From: Pyrinomonadaceae bacterium | GTDB taxonomy: Bacteria; Acidobacteriota; Blastocatellia; Pyrinomonadales; Pyrinomonadaceae | Direction: 5' to 3' | NCBI GenBank assembly: GCA_021463165.1 | Contig: JAJTWY010000013.1 | Coordinates: forward strand, 48,910-112,909 | Length of the DNA: 64,000 nt | Part shown: positions 18,180-26,699 of the stretch, piece by piece | Layout: the number at the start of each line of letters is the position of its first letter | How positions within the stretch are numbered: position 1 is the stretch's first letter | Position numbers and translations under genes: made by a program | Notes under the pieces: model-generated | What the model was told of the DNA's origin: nothing | Database searches by the model: none | What the model saw: only the letters and a program-made list of their open reading frames with translations

Positions 18180-19268
18180 ATGAAGATACTCGTACGCGGA
18201 GCAAACTGGATCGGTGACGCTGTGATGTCGATACCAGCTTTGCGCGAACTTCACCGCATTTTTCCTGATGCACGGATAACCCTGCACACGCGTAGCTGGG
18301 CCTATGGTTTGTTTCGCGATGCATCATTCATTGATGAGATCGTCACCTACGACAAGCACAAATGGGCGATCAAGGATGTTGTTGACAATTCGGACTTTTT
18401 AAAGGCAGATGGCTATGATCTCGCCGTTCTTTTCCCAAATTCGTTCGAGTCGGCCCTGACGACTTTCCTTGTCAGGGTCCCGCGACGTATCGGCTACAAC
18501 AAGGACCTCCGAGGATTGCTGCTGACCGATCCCGTCGCGGTTCCGGAGTGGAAGAATCGGCGACACGAGGTCTATTACTATATGAACCTTGTCGCCGAGG
18601 TCGAGAAACGCCTTTTGGGCCGGGAAACAGTTATGTCAGGGCTGCCCGATATTTCGCTCGAAGTTTCTGATGAACGGCTCTTTGCAGCTTCGAAGCTCCT
18701 GACCGACTCCGGAGCGGGCCCGCTTACGAAAACGGTTGCCCTTGGCGTCGGTTCGACAAACTCGCGAGCAAAGCGCTGGCCGGCCGAGCGTTTTGCCGAG
18801 TTAAGCGACCGCCTGATGTCTGAGGCCGATGTCAATGTCGTTCTCGTTGGGTCGAAGGAAGAATCTGAGGTCGCCGCCGAGGTCTTTGACCGATGTTCGG
18901 TCAAGCCGGTCGATCTAACGGGCAAGACCGACCTTGCCGAGGCTGTCGCTGTGCTCGCGGCAGTTGACTTGCTGATCTCCAACGATATGGGCCTTGCACA
19001 CGTCGCTCCGGCGGTCGGGACGGACACTATTGTCATTTTTGGGCCGACAAATCCCGAAACTACTAGCCCGTTTTCCGAGCGGTCGTTTCTCATTCGCCGC
19101 AAGGATGTCGATTGCTCGCCGTGTATGCTTCGCGACTGCCCGATCGACCATCGGTGTATGACGAGGATCGGCGTGGATGAAGTGTTCGACGCCGCAAAGG
19201 GTTTTCTGTTCGCACGATCGATCGGGGCATCGGACGCAATGGATGTCGGAGAAGACGTTATCGGCTAG
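18180..19268 (+). CDS. waaF: ADP-heptose--LPS heptosyltransferase II
   Basis: 362 residues, GT9 family. 'MKILVRGANWIGDAVMSIPALREL' is the typical WaaF start, 'GSTNSRAKRWPAERFAEL' the central motif, and 'SNDMGLAHVAPAVGTDTIVIFGPTNPETTSPF' the ADP-heptose-binding C-terminal region. It adds heptose to the LPS inner core at the inner membrane. Followed at once by gmhB of the same heptose pathway. Confidence 0.9.
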   Translation: MKILVRGANWIGDAVMSIPALRELHRIFPDARITLHTRSWAYGLFRDASFIDEIVTYDKHKWAIKDVVDNSDFLKADGYDLAVLFPNSFESALTTFLVRVPRRIGYNKDLRGLLLTDPVAVPEWKNRRHEVYYYMNLVAEVEKRLLGRETVMSGLPDISLEVSDERLFAASKLLTDSGAGPLTKTVALGVGSTNSRAKRWPAERFAELSDRLMSEADVNVVLVGSKEESEVAAEVFDRCSVKPVDLTGKTDLAEAVAVLAAVDLLISNDMGLAHVAPAVGTDTIVIFGPTNPETTSPFSERSFLIRRKDVDCSPCMLRDCPIDHRCMTRIGVDEVFDAAKGFLFARSIGASDAMDVGEDVIG

Positions 19269-19333
19269 ACAGAGATCACTTTAACTCGTTGCGTCGTAGC
19301 TACTTCGCGATTTTGAGTTTAGAATCTCGTTTG

Positions 19334-19861
19334 ATGGCCAAGCCTGCAATATTTGTCGATCGCGACGGAACCTTGATCGAAGAGGTGAATTTTCTCTCGC
19401 GCGTCGAGGATCTGATCGTATTTCCATTCACGCCGCCATCGATCAAAAAGCTGAAAGAACGCGGTTTTTACGTCGTCGTGCTAACCAATCAGTCCGGGAT
19501 AGCCCGCGGGAAATATACGGAAGCCGATATGCATGCGATCCACGATGCGATACAGGCGGCGGTGGGCGGGCTTATCGATGCGTTTTATTTCTGCCCCCAC
19601 CTTCCCAGCGACGGGTGCCATTGCCGCAAGCCAAATCTGGGGATGATAGAAGCCGCGCAAGGCGATCTTGAGATCGATATGACGCATTCCTGGATGATCG
19701 GTGACAAGAACCTGGATGTTTGGATCGCTGAGAATGCCGGGATCAAGAGCGCGATGGTGATGACGGGATACGGCCCGCGCCATCTCGGAACACTGGAGAG
19801 GAAACCCGATATTATCGACGACGACTTTGGCAACGTCGTCGCCCAGATCCTGCTACGGTAA
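19334..19861 (+). CDS. gmhB: D-glycero-D-manno-heptose 1,7-bisphosphate phosphatase
   Basis: 175 residues from the ATG at 19334 (MAKPAIFVDRDGTL); the track start at 19289 lies in the intergenic region. HAD-IIIA subfamily: 'VDRDGTLIEE' carries the nucleophile and acid/base Asp, 'TNQSGIARG' motif II, 'CPHLPSDGCHCRKPNLGM' the zinc-binding Cys cluster typical of GmhB, and 'MIGDKNLDVWIAENAG' motif IV. Makes ADP-heptose precursor for LPS, consistent with waaF 65 bases upstream. Confidence 0.93.
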   Translation: MAKPAIFVDRDGTLIEEVNFLSRVEDLIVFPFTPPSIKKLKERGFYVVVLTNQSGIARGKYTEADMHAIHDAIQAAVGGLIDAFYFCPHLPSDGCHCRKPNLGMIEAAQGDLEIDMTHSWMIGDKNLDVWIAENAGIKSAMVMTGYGPRHLGTLERKPDIIDDDFGNVVAQILLR

Positions 19862-20338
19862 GGGAAGAAGCCGCTTTATGCGCGCAGCAAAATAGAGTCC
19901 AAGGAGCGTGGATGGGATGCTGCCGAAGATCGCGGTCCAGATCATCGGTTTCCCAACATAGTCGAACAGGTTCTGGCCAAAGCGAGATAAGTCATCGGTT
20001 TCGAGGATAGCCGCCGGAAGACAACCCAGTATCGTTGAGACTATAACTGACAGCCATGCGGTGGCCACTCCGGCGAGCCATGGCATGATTCGCCGGTTCC
20101 CGTTCCGGTATATTAATCCTCCGAAAATACGGCCCAGGACGTTTGCGGCAATAAAAAGGGTTAGCGAAACCAGGAAGAATGGAAAGATGAACTGGGATAC
20201 GAAAAAGACCCTTGCGTTTCCAATAGATATCGGAAGTATTATCAACAAAGCTACGGCGTAGCCAATGAGAGTGCACCGCATCGATTCGCGGCCTGCCGCT
20301 TTTGTGATACGGGCATATGCGTCACCTTCCAAAGTCAT
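19853..20338 (-). CDS. Hypothetical four-TM membrane protein
   Basis: 161 residues from the ATG at 20338 (MTLEGDAYARIT); the longer track start would overlap the whole cupin gene. Four hydrophobic helices (about residues 25-46, 51-73, 85-110 and 130-154). No family identified. It starts 17 bases before the end of the upstream cupin gene, so the two are probably one operon, and its 3' end overlaps gmhB by 9 bases on the opposite strand. Confidence 0.6.
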   Translation of the reverse strand: MTLEGDAYARITKAAGRESMRCTLIGYAVALLIILPISIGNARVFFVSQFIFPFFLVSLTLFIAANVLGRIFGGLIYRNGNRRIMPWLAGVATAWLSVIVSTILGCLPAAILETDDLSRFGQNLFDYVGKPMIWTAIFGSIPSTLLGLYFAARIKRLLPLP

Positions 20339-20681
20339 CCTCGATGCGCACGATATCATCCTCGCCAAAGTAGTCGCCCGTTTGAGTCTCGATAAAAACC
20401 AGATCCTCCGAATCGGATGGATTCTCGACCCGATGGGCATCTTCGCGGCCGATATCGATGGCATTTCCAGAATTTACTAGAATTTCAACACCGTTTAATG
20501 TTACTTTAGCTATGCCCTGTACGACGTACCAGTGCTCGGAGCGTCGTGAGTGCCGCTGATAGCTCAGCCGCTTGCCGGGCAGCACTTCGATCCTCTTAAC
20601 TTTGTAATTTTCACCTTCGTCCAGGACGGTAAATGTACCCCACGGACGGCGGTCGAACGCGGGCGACGAGTTCTGTTCCAT
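20322..20681 (-). CDS. Phosphomannose isomerase type II-like cupin
   Basis: 119 residues forming a single cupin: 'RPWGTFTVLDEGENYKVKRIEVLPGKRLSYQRHSRRSEHWYVVQG' and 'AIDIGREDAHRVENP' are the metal-binding and core motifs of the isomerase half of ManC-type enzymes. The pyrophosphorylase half is absent, so this is a stand-alone mannose-6-phosphate isomerase-like domain. Its start lies only 2 bases from the start of pilS on the other strand. Confidence 0.88.
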   Translation of the reverse strand: MEQNSSPAFDRRPWGTFTVLDEGENYKVKRIEVLPGKRLSYQRHSRRSEHWYVVQGIAKVTLNGVEILVNSGNAIDIGREDAHRVENPSDSEDLVFIETQTGDYFGEDDIVRIEDDFGR

Positions 20682-20683
20682 AT

Positions 20684-22444
20684 ATGAACAGTTTAGGCGA
20701 AAAGGCCGAATCAGCCAATCTAAAGCCGCTTCAGAAGATCCAAACGCTGATCATCGGGCGGCTGGTCGTCATTTTTCTTTTGCTTGTGACCAGCTGGATC
20801 TGGTTCAGCGGGACGCTGCGGCTTTCGGTCGAGAATTTTCCGCAAGGACTCTTCCTTGTCTTTACCATTTCGGTAGGCCTTACGATCGTCTATTTCTTCT
20901 TGCTGCGAATGAGCAAGACGCTCGCCTGGCAGATCCGGACGCAGTTCTTGCTGGACGCTCTGCTGATAACGTGGCTCGTTTGGCGGACAGGCGACATCTC
21001 TTCGCCATACATTACGCTTTACATCGTTTTAATCAGCGTTACGAGCTTTTTCCTGCGGCCGCTTCCGACGTTGCTGATGTCTGCCGTGTGCGCCGGACTC
21101 TTTATCTCGCTCGCGGTTCTCTCGCTGGGTGCTGTTATCGAATCGACGGGACAGGTGCCGGAGATGCAGAAAGCCGTACAGATCGTAAGCTTTCATGTGG
21201 TGGCAATGCTGGTCGTCGGGCTGCTTGCATCCAGGCTGTCGGACCGGCATCGTTCGGTAGATGAACTCGAAGAGACTGCGAAAAATCTTGCAACGCTGCG
21301 GGCTCTTCATGAGCGGATCGTCGAATCTATCCGCTCCGGGCTGATCACGACGGATCTCGATGGCAAGATCTTCACGTTCAATTCCGCCGCGACCGAGATC
21401 ACCGGCTATAGGGTGGATCAGGTGCAGGGCGCCTCGATATATGATCTTTTCGGCGATATCCGCGAGCCGATCGACCTCTCGCTTGCGGCTGCCGGTGACG
21501 GTGACCAACTGCCCCGGTTCGAAACGGACCTGATGACGCCCGACGGATTTGCCGTCCGCATCGGTTACAGCGTTTCGCTGCTATTCTCGGAGAAAAACGA
21601 AGCGAGCGGGCTTATCGTCACATTTCAGGACCTGACGGAGATCCGTTCGATGGAGGAGAGTGTGCGGCGGAAGGACCGTCTTGCCGCGGTTGGCCGTGTG
21701 GCTGCGGGACTTGCACATGAGATCCGAAATCCGCTCGGAGCAATGCGTGGCGCCATCCAGGTGCTTGAATCAAATACGCCGCCGCAATCGATGCAGTCGA
21801 GCTTGATGGAGATCATCCTTAAGGAATCCGACCGGCTCAACAGCATCATTACAAACTTCCTCGGATACGCGCGACCGGCCGCCGGTGAATTTTTTGAGAC
21901 AAATGTTGCCGAGGCGATCGATGATACGATCACGCTTTTGAAACATAGTCCGGACGTCGGGGAAAGCCACCGTTTGCTGTTCCGCGGGGATCGCGAGGCG
22001 GCGAATATACTGGCTGACCCGACGCAGTTGAAGCAGATATTCTGGAACCTCGCAAGGAATGCACTGCAGGCAATGCCGGAGGGCGGTGAGCTGACGATCG
22101 GGCTTGAGCCGATCCCGAACAACCGTATTCGGATCACCTTCGAAGATACCGGCCGCGGAATGGCTCCCGAACAGGTCGAACAGCTCTTTGAACCATTCTC
22201 GAATTCGACATCGGGAGGCACCGGCCTCGGTCTCTCGATCGTTTATCAGATAGTCAAGGACCACAACGGCGTTATAAATGTGCGAAGTCAGGAAGGCAAA
22301 GGCACAGTAATTACCGTCGAACTGCCTGTCAACAACCGGCGTGGACAGGCTGAAGTACCGAAAGACGTTCCGGAACGGGCCGAGGTATCAAAGCTGGAGG
22401 GCCTGCTTAGGGTGGATTCTCGCGGCGAGAACACTTTATCTTGA
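20684..22444 (+). CDS. pilS: Sensor histidine kinase PilS
   Basis: 586 residues from ATG 20684; the track start is upstream in the cupin gene. Five or six TM helices (about 20-190) resemble the PilS membrane sensor that monitors pilin level. A PAS domain (about 205-320) and NtrB-type kinase follow: H-box 'AGLAHEIRNPLGAMRG', N-box 'NLARNALQAMPEGG', 'FEDTGRGM' and 'GGTGLGLSIVYQIV'. The adjacent pilR and the pilA gene make the PilS assignment likely. The C-terminal tail after the kinase (about 40 residues) has no known motif. Confidence 0.9.
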   Translation: MNSLGEKAESANLKPLQKIQTLIIGRLVVIFLLLVTSWIWFSGTLRLSVENFPQGLFLVFTISVGLTIVYFFLLRMSKTLAWQIRTQFLLDALLITWLVWRTGDISSPYITLYIVLISVTSFFLRPLPTLLMSAVCAGLFISLAVLSLGAVIESTGQVPEMQKAVQIVSFHVVAMLVVGLLASRLSDRHRSVDELEETAKNLATLRALHERIVESIRSGLITTDLDGKIFTFNSAATEITGYRVDQVQGASIYDLFGDIREPIDLSLAAAGDGDQLPRFETDLMTPDGFAVRIGYSVSLLFSEKNEASGLIVTFQDLTEIRSMEESVRRKDRLAAVGRVAAGLAHEIRNPLGAMRGAIQVLESNTPPQSMQSSLMEIILKESDRLNSIITNFLGYARPAAGEFFETNVAEAIDDTITLLKHSPDVGESHRLLFRGDREAANILADPTQLKQIFWNLARNALQAMPEGGELTIGLEPIPNNRIRITFEDTGRGMAPEQVEQLFEPFSNSTSGGTGLGLSIVYQIVKDHNGVINVRSQEGKGTVITVELPVNNRRGQAEVPKDVPERAEVSKLEGLLRVDSRGENTLS

Positions 22445-22514
22445 ATCGGGGCGTTGAAGTCTGTAAAAATGGTGACGACGGGCTTCCGACAGATCAGCCG
22501 CACAACTCGCAAAA

Positions 22515-23912
22515 ATGGCAAGAATACTAATTGTTGATGACGAGCAAAGCTACCGGCAGCTGCTCACCTTGGTTTTCGAGGAGCAGGGGAATACGGTTCG
22601 TACGGCGATGAACGGCCGGCAGGCGCTTGACCAACTCGCGGCCGAGCCGGTTGACATTGTGATCTCAGACGTAAAAATGCCGGACATGGACGGCATCGAA
22701 CTGCTACGCGCGGTTCGCGAGATCGAACCCGATCTCGGAGTGGTTCTAATGACCGCGTTTGCCTCTGTCGAGACGGCCCGCGAGGCTTTCAAACTTGGGG
22801 CCGACGACTTTATTCAAAAACCTTTCGATGTCGAAGAACTCAAGCTCATCGTTCGCAAGACCCTCGAAAAGCAGGATCTGATCAAGGAGAACCAGGCCTT
22901 TCGCCGAGCTCAGAGAGAACGCGGCAGTGTGAAGAACATCGTCGGATCGTCGGCGAAGATGAACGCGATCTTCCAGATGATCGAAACCGTTGCCGAGGTC
23001 CAGTCCACGGTTCTCGTAACGGGCGAAAGCGGTACGGGAAAGGAATTGGTGGCACGCGCGATCCATGATCGAGGGGCGAGGGCCGAAAAACCATTTATAT
23101 CGATAAATTGTGGAGCTTTCACAGAGACCCTCCTTGAATCGGAGCTTTTTGGGTATGTAAAAGGAGCTTTCACCGGGGCGAATACCAACCGGAAGGGCTT
23201 ATTCGAGGCCGCGCATGGCGGAACGATCTTCCTGGACGAGATCGGCGAGATGTCGTCGGCGATGCAGGTAAAGCTCCTCCGCGTGCTGCAGGAGCGGCGA
23301 GTCAGGCCTGTTGGCGGGCACGAGGAACTTCCGGTCGACGCTCGTGTCATCGCCGCCACGAATCGGGACTTGAAGAAGATGACCGAGGAGAATACATTCC
23401 GCGAGGATCTCTACTATCGCATCTCGGTCATACCTATCCACCTGCCGCCGCTGAGGGAACGCGTTGACGATATCGCGGCCCTCATTGAACATTTTGTTAA
23501 GAAATTCTGCGACCAGGCCGGTAAACATCTCACGATCTCGCCGAAGACGACGCAGATTCTGGAGAAATATGCCTGGCATGGGAATGTGCGCGAACTTGAG
23601 CACACTATAGAACGAGCGGTCGCTCTGGAACGATCGAGTGAGATACAGCCGGAACAACTGCCCGACCACATCACGAACTACAATCCCCAGCGTATCAGCG
23701 CGGAATTCGAGCTTCCCGAGGACGGGATCAACCTCGTCAGTCATCTCGAGAATCTTGAGAAGACCTATGTCGTCGAGGCACTGCGGCAGACCGGGGGAAA
23801 TCAGACGCGGGCCGCCGATCTGCTTAAGATGCCGGTCCGCTCACTGCGGCACCTTCTTGACAAGCATTCGATACGCAGTTTGTCGGCTCAGATGCGTGGT
23901 TCTGACGCCTGA
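22515..23912 (+). CDS. pilR: Sigma-54-dependent response regulator PilR
   Basis: 465 residues, NtrC family. Receiver domain with Asp in 'IVISDVKMPDMDG' (about 53); AAA+ domain with Walker A 'GESGTGKELVARAIH', the sigma-54-contact loop 'GAFTGA', and Walker B 'GGTIFLDEIGEMS'; C-terminal Fis-type HTH ('NQTRAADLLKMPVRSLRHLLDKHSI'). Activates transcription from sigma-54 promoters, here probably pilA, whose -24/-12 promoter lies 340 bases downstream. Separated from pilS by 70 bases. Confidence 0.95.
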   Translation: MARILIVDDEQSYRQLLTLVFEEQGNTVRTAMNGRQALDQLAAEPVDIVISDVKMPDMDGIELLRAVREIEPDLGVVLMTAFASVETAREAFKLGADDFIQKPFDVEELKLIVRKTLEKQDLIKENQAFRRAQRERGSVKNIVGSSAKMNAIFQMIETVAEVQSTVLVTGESGTGKELVARAIHDRGARAEKPFISINCGAFTETLLESELFGYVKGAFTGANTNRKGLFEAAHGGTIFLDEIGEMSSAMQVKLLRVLQERRVRPVGGHEELPVDARVIAATNRDLKKMTEENTFREDLYYRISVIPIHLPPLRERVDDIAALIEHFVKKFCDQAGKHLTISPKTTQILEKYAWHGNVRELEHTIERAVALERSSEIQPEQLPDHITNYNPQRISAEFELPEDGINLVSHLENLEKTYVVEALRQTGGNQTRAADLLKMPVRSLRHLLDKHSIRSLSAQMRGSDA

Positions 23913-23952
23913 TCTGCTAGATTCCCCATCTCACTACAAGAACTCGTTGTTA

Positions 23953-23991
23953 AAAAGGCCGGGGCCCGTTGGAAAATCCCTTGCCAACTAA
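23953..23991 (+). pseudogene. Relict 3' end of a second pilin gene
   Basis: Encodes '(K)xGPVGKSLAN' and a stop, very close to the end of the pilA product ('KAGPVG...ALAN'). AAGGCCGG..C.GTTGGAA and CCCTTGCCAACTAAC are shared with pilA nearly base for base. Everything before this segment, and the middle of the C terminus, is deleted. A terminator similar in placement to the pilA terminator follows. Suggests recombination between tandem pilin genes. Confidence 0.7.
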
Positions 23992-24019
23992 CGATCACCC
24001 GCGTTCAACGCCGCTTCGG

Positions 24020-24055
24020 AGAGCGTTCCGGCAACGGAGCGCTCTTTCTTTGTTG
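24020..24055 (+). terminator. Terminator between pilR and pilA
   Basis: AGAGCGTTCCG-GCAA-CGGAGCGCTCT, an 11-base stem with one mismatch, a four-base loop and TTCTTTGTT behind it. Confidence 0.8.
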
Positions 24056-24092
24056 TGGGGGCATGTTTCTGGACGCGGGGTTCATGGGCGGT

Positions 24093-24113
24093 GATTGACA
24101 CTTTTTGTCAATC
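24093..24113 (+). promoter_or_regulatory. Inverted repeat upstream of pilA, candidate activator site
   Basis: GATTGACA-CTTTT-TGTCAATC, a perfect 8+5+8 inverted repeat about 140 bases before the -24 element. NtrC-type activators usually bind such palindromes 100-200 bases upstream, and TGTC is part of reported PilR sites. Binding by PilR is inference. Confidence 0.5.
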
Positions 24114-24253
24114 GGGAATTGCCAAATCCTGTTAAATCAGCCTCGGATCGCCAAACATGAAGCTCCGAACCAGACTGCAGCAAGGAGGTTGATGGGTTAT
24201 AAACATAAGAAAACAAAGGGGATAGACGTCGCGTTTCCCGGCCTGTCCAAGTC

Positions 24254-24269
24254 TGGCACACGTCTTGTA
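24254..24269 (+). promoter_or_regulatory. Sigma-54 promoter of pilA
   Basis: TGGCAC-N5-TTGT: the -24 GG and -12 element are correctly spaced; the -12 reads TTGT instead of TTGC. It is 66 bases before the pilA start and downstream of the sigma-54 activator gene pilR. Confidence 0.75.
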
Positions 24270-24334
24270 TCTTAATTCGCGGCCCTGGAAAGGTTCACCT
24301 TGATTTCAAAAACTTAGGAGATTGTGACTTACAA

Positions 24335-24811
24335 ATGAAGAATCAGAAAGGTTTCTCGCTTATCGAATTGTTGATCGTCGTTGTTATCATCGGCATCATC
24401 GCTGCTATCGCTATCCCGAATCTGCTTGCGGCTCGCCGCTCGGCAAATGAAGGTTCGGCCGTTTCGGCTCTCCGCACCCTCCACGGTGCTCAGATGACCT
24501 ATGCTTCGACCTACGGCGGAGCGAACTATGCCCCGTCCCTGACGGCACTGGGAACACCGGGTCTGATCGACTCGACGCTTGCCACCGGTACAAAGAGCGG
24601 TTACACGTTTACCGCAACCAACGTTGACTTCAGCGCGACCGCACCGGCGACGTTCCACGTTGGAGCGACCCCGACATCGGCATCCGGCGTTACCGCAACC
24701 GGCACACGCAACTTCTGTATTGAGACGGATGGTGTGCTGAAGGCCGGACCGGTTGGAACAGCCCTTTCAACGGCTGCTGCCTGTACGGCTGCCTCTGCCC
24801 TTGCCAACTAA
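24335..24811 (+). CDS. pilA: Type IV pilin PilA
   Basis: 158 residues, major-pilin type. Short basic leader 'MKNQKG' cut before Phe by the prepilin peptidase, Glu5 of the mature protein in 'FSLIELLIVVVIIGIIAAIAIPNLLAARRSANEG', then a globular domain rich in Thr/Ala/Gly. One disulfide-like pair (Cys in 'NFCIETDG' and 'AAACTAASALAN') closes the C-terminal loop. Regulated by PilSR through the sigma-54 promoter; a strong terminator follows. No other pilus assembly genes are in the window. Confidence 0.95.
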   Translation: MKNQKGFSLIELLIVVVIIGIIAAIAIPNLLAARRSANEGSAVSALRTLHGAQMTYASTYGGANYAPSLTALGTPGLIDSTLATGTKSGYTFTATNVDFSATAPATFHVGATPTSASGVTATGTRNFCIETDGVLKAGPVGTALSTAAACTAASALAN

Positions 24812-24838
24812 CTTCTGATCCGACTCCCACGCGGTCTT

Positions 24839-24872
24839 GAGGGTGTGTTCTTCGGAACACGCCCTCTTTTCT
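24839..24872 (+). terminator. Terminator of pilA
   Basis: GAGGGTGTGTTC-TTCG-GAACACGCCCTC: a 12-base stem with a UUCG tetraloop (one G-U-type mismatch) followed by TTTTCTCTT. Confidence 0.9.
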
Positions 24873-24963
24873 CTTGGTTTAAACTTCCTTTATCGCGATG
24901 TGCTAGAATTGTCTGTGTCCGGATAGGTGTCCTCTGGTCTGGACAAAAAATATTCACATTTCT

Positions 24964-25758
24964 ATGCCCAACGAAGGACCAGGATTTCTGCCCCGGATCT
25001 TGACCATCGCGAAGAATGCATTTCGCGAATCGGTGCGCGACCGCATCCTTTACAACCTCATCGTTTTCGCCCTTCTCATCACGGCGAGTGCGATCTTCCT
25101 GGGCGAGCTCACCGCGGGACAGGAAGCCCGCGTTATCGTGAATCTGGGCCTCAGCGCGACTCTCATTTTTGGAGCCTTCATCTCGATATTTTCAGGTGTC
25201 AGCCTCGTTTGGAAGGAGATCGAAAAGAAGACGGTCTATTCGATCTTTTCGAAACCGGTCGGCAGAGGGGAATTCATAGTAGGGAAATTTTTCGGCCTGT
25301 CCGCTATGCTCGCGGTGAACATCGGTGTGATGGGCATAGGCGTAACGCTGGCATTGTTGTATGTTGGCGGTCGCGGATTGATCGGCGGGGTTTGGGCCTC
25401 CGTGCTTTTGATCTTTCTCGAACTGACAGTCCTCACGGCCGTTGCGATCATGTTCTCGTCGTTCTCAACGCCCGCGCTCTCGGCGCTGCTCACGTTCTTC
25501 GTCTTTCTGATAGGTCATTTCAGCGTCTCGCTCCTTGATCTCGCTAACACGATGGGATCGAGCTCGGCGCTCGGGTTTTTTACTGCGGTCTACTATCTGC
25601 TCCCGAATCTTTCGCATTTTAGTTTCATAACGGAGACCGCAAATGGCATGCTGCCGCCGCCTCAGATGTTAGGCGGCGCGGCGTTGTACGCATTGGTTTA
25701 TAACGTGATCCTGATGACGATAACTGTGGCGATCTTCAGCAGGCGGAATTTCAAATAG
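24964..25758 (+). CDS. ABC transporter permease (ABC-2 type)
   Basis: 264 residues with six TM helices in the ABC-2 membrane topology; a conserved 'RNAFRESVRDR' like N terminus ('IAKNAFRESVRDRILYNLIVFALL') and 'SKPVGRGEFIVGKFFGL' loop are typical of this permease family. First gene of a three-gene unit with a TPR protein and an ATPase. Substrate not evident. Confidence 0.85.
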   Translation: MPNEGPGFLPRILTIAKNAFRESVRDRILYNLIVFALLITASAIFLGELTAGQEARVIVNLGLSATLIFGAFISIFSGVSLVWKEIEKKTVYSIFSKPVGRGEFIVGKFFGLSAMLAVNIGVMGIGVTLALLYVGGRGLIGGVWASVLLIFLELTVLTAVAIMFSSFSTPALSALLTFFVFLIGHFSVSLLDLANTMGSSSALGFFTAVYYLLPNLSHFSFITETANGMLPPPQMLGGAALYALVYNVILMTITVAIFSRRNFK

Positions 25759-25760
25759 AG

Positions 25761-26699
25761 ATGGCGAGGCCCGTCGTAAAAAATACCGTTCTTCCCGCAT
25801 TGATCATTATCGCGGGATTCAGTGTGATCGTGGCGATCAGCGGGCCGATCGACCGGACAAAACCCCGATTGCCTGAGACTTTCACCGATTCAGACCTCAG
25901 CATGCACGGGGCGAGAATCCGCGGATTTGCGCTCGGGATGGAGGGGCTTCTTGCGGATTGGTATTGGGTGCGGGCTCTCCAATATATCGGCGATAAGATG
26001 CTCCGGCGGAAAGGTGACAATGTCGATCTCGAGGATCTCACACCGCTCAACCCTCGGCTGCTGTATCCGCTTCTCGAGAACGCGACCGGCCTTGATCCGC
26101 ATTTCATTGGGGCGTATCAATATGGGGCCATCGTCCTTCCGGCCATCGACAAAGAGAAGGCTATCGCGTTTGCGAAACGCGGGATCGAGAATAATCCCGG
26201 TGAATGGCGACTATATCAGCATCTTGGTTATATCTACTGGAAGGTCGGCGACTTTGAGAAGGCAGCGGAAACCTACCAGCAAGGTGCGGCGATAGCCGGG
26301 TCGTCATCGTTCATGCGCCTGATGGCTGCATCAATGAAAACCGAAGGAGGCAGCCGGGCAACCGCTCGCTCGATCTATCGCCAGATGCTTGCCGAAAGCA
26401 CTGAGGAGCCGGTCAGAATAACCGCCGAACGAAGGCTCAAGGAACTCGACTGGTTTGAGGAACGCGATGCCATCAACAAGGTGCTCGAGGATTTCAGGTC
26501 GCGGAACGGCCGCTGTGCGAATAGTTTCGGAGAAGTCGCGGGCGATCTTCTAAGAGTCGCCCTCCCGGAAGGACGTCAATTCCGGGTCGATGCCGCGCGG
26601 AGACTTGTCGATCCGACCGAAGCCCCTTATCTGCTCGACCGCGACGCCTGCACGGTCAAACTTGACCTGGAAAATACGAAACTACCGGTAGAAAAATAG
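25761..26699 (+). CDS. TPR-containing membrane-anchored protein
   Basis: 312 residues, starting two bases after the permease stop. One N-terminal TM helix (about 9-27), then tetratricopeptide-like helices (for example 'YQHLGYIYWKVGDFEKAAETYQQGAAIAGSS', about residues 153-182). Lacks a catalytic motif. Placed between the permease and ATPase of one transporter, it may be an accessory or substrate-recruiting subunit; inference from position only. Confidence 0.75.
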   Translation: MARPVVKNTVLPALIIIAGFSVIVAISGPIDRTKPRLPETFTDSDLSMHGARIRGFALGMEGLLADWYWVRALQYIGDKMLRRKGDNVDLEDLTPLNPRLLYPLLENATGLDPHFIGAYQYGAIVLPAIDKEKAIAFAKRGIENNPGEWRLYQHLGYIYWKVGDFEKAAETYQQGAAIAGSSSFMRLMAASMKTEGGSRATARSIYRQMLAESTEEPVRITAERRLKELDWFEERDAINKVLEDFRSRNGRCANSFGEVAGDLLRVALPEGRQFRVDAARRLVDPTEAPYLLDRDACTVKLDLENTKLPVEK

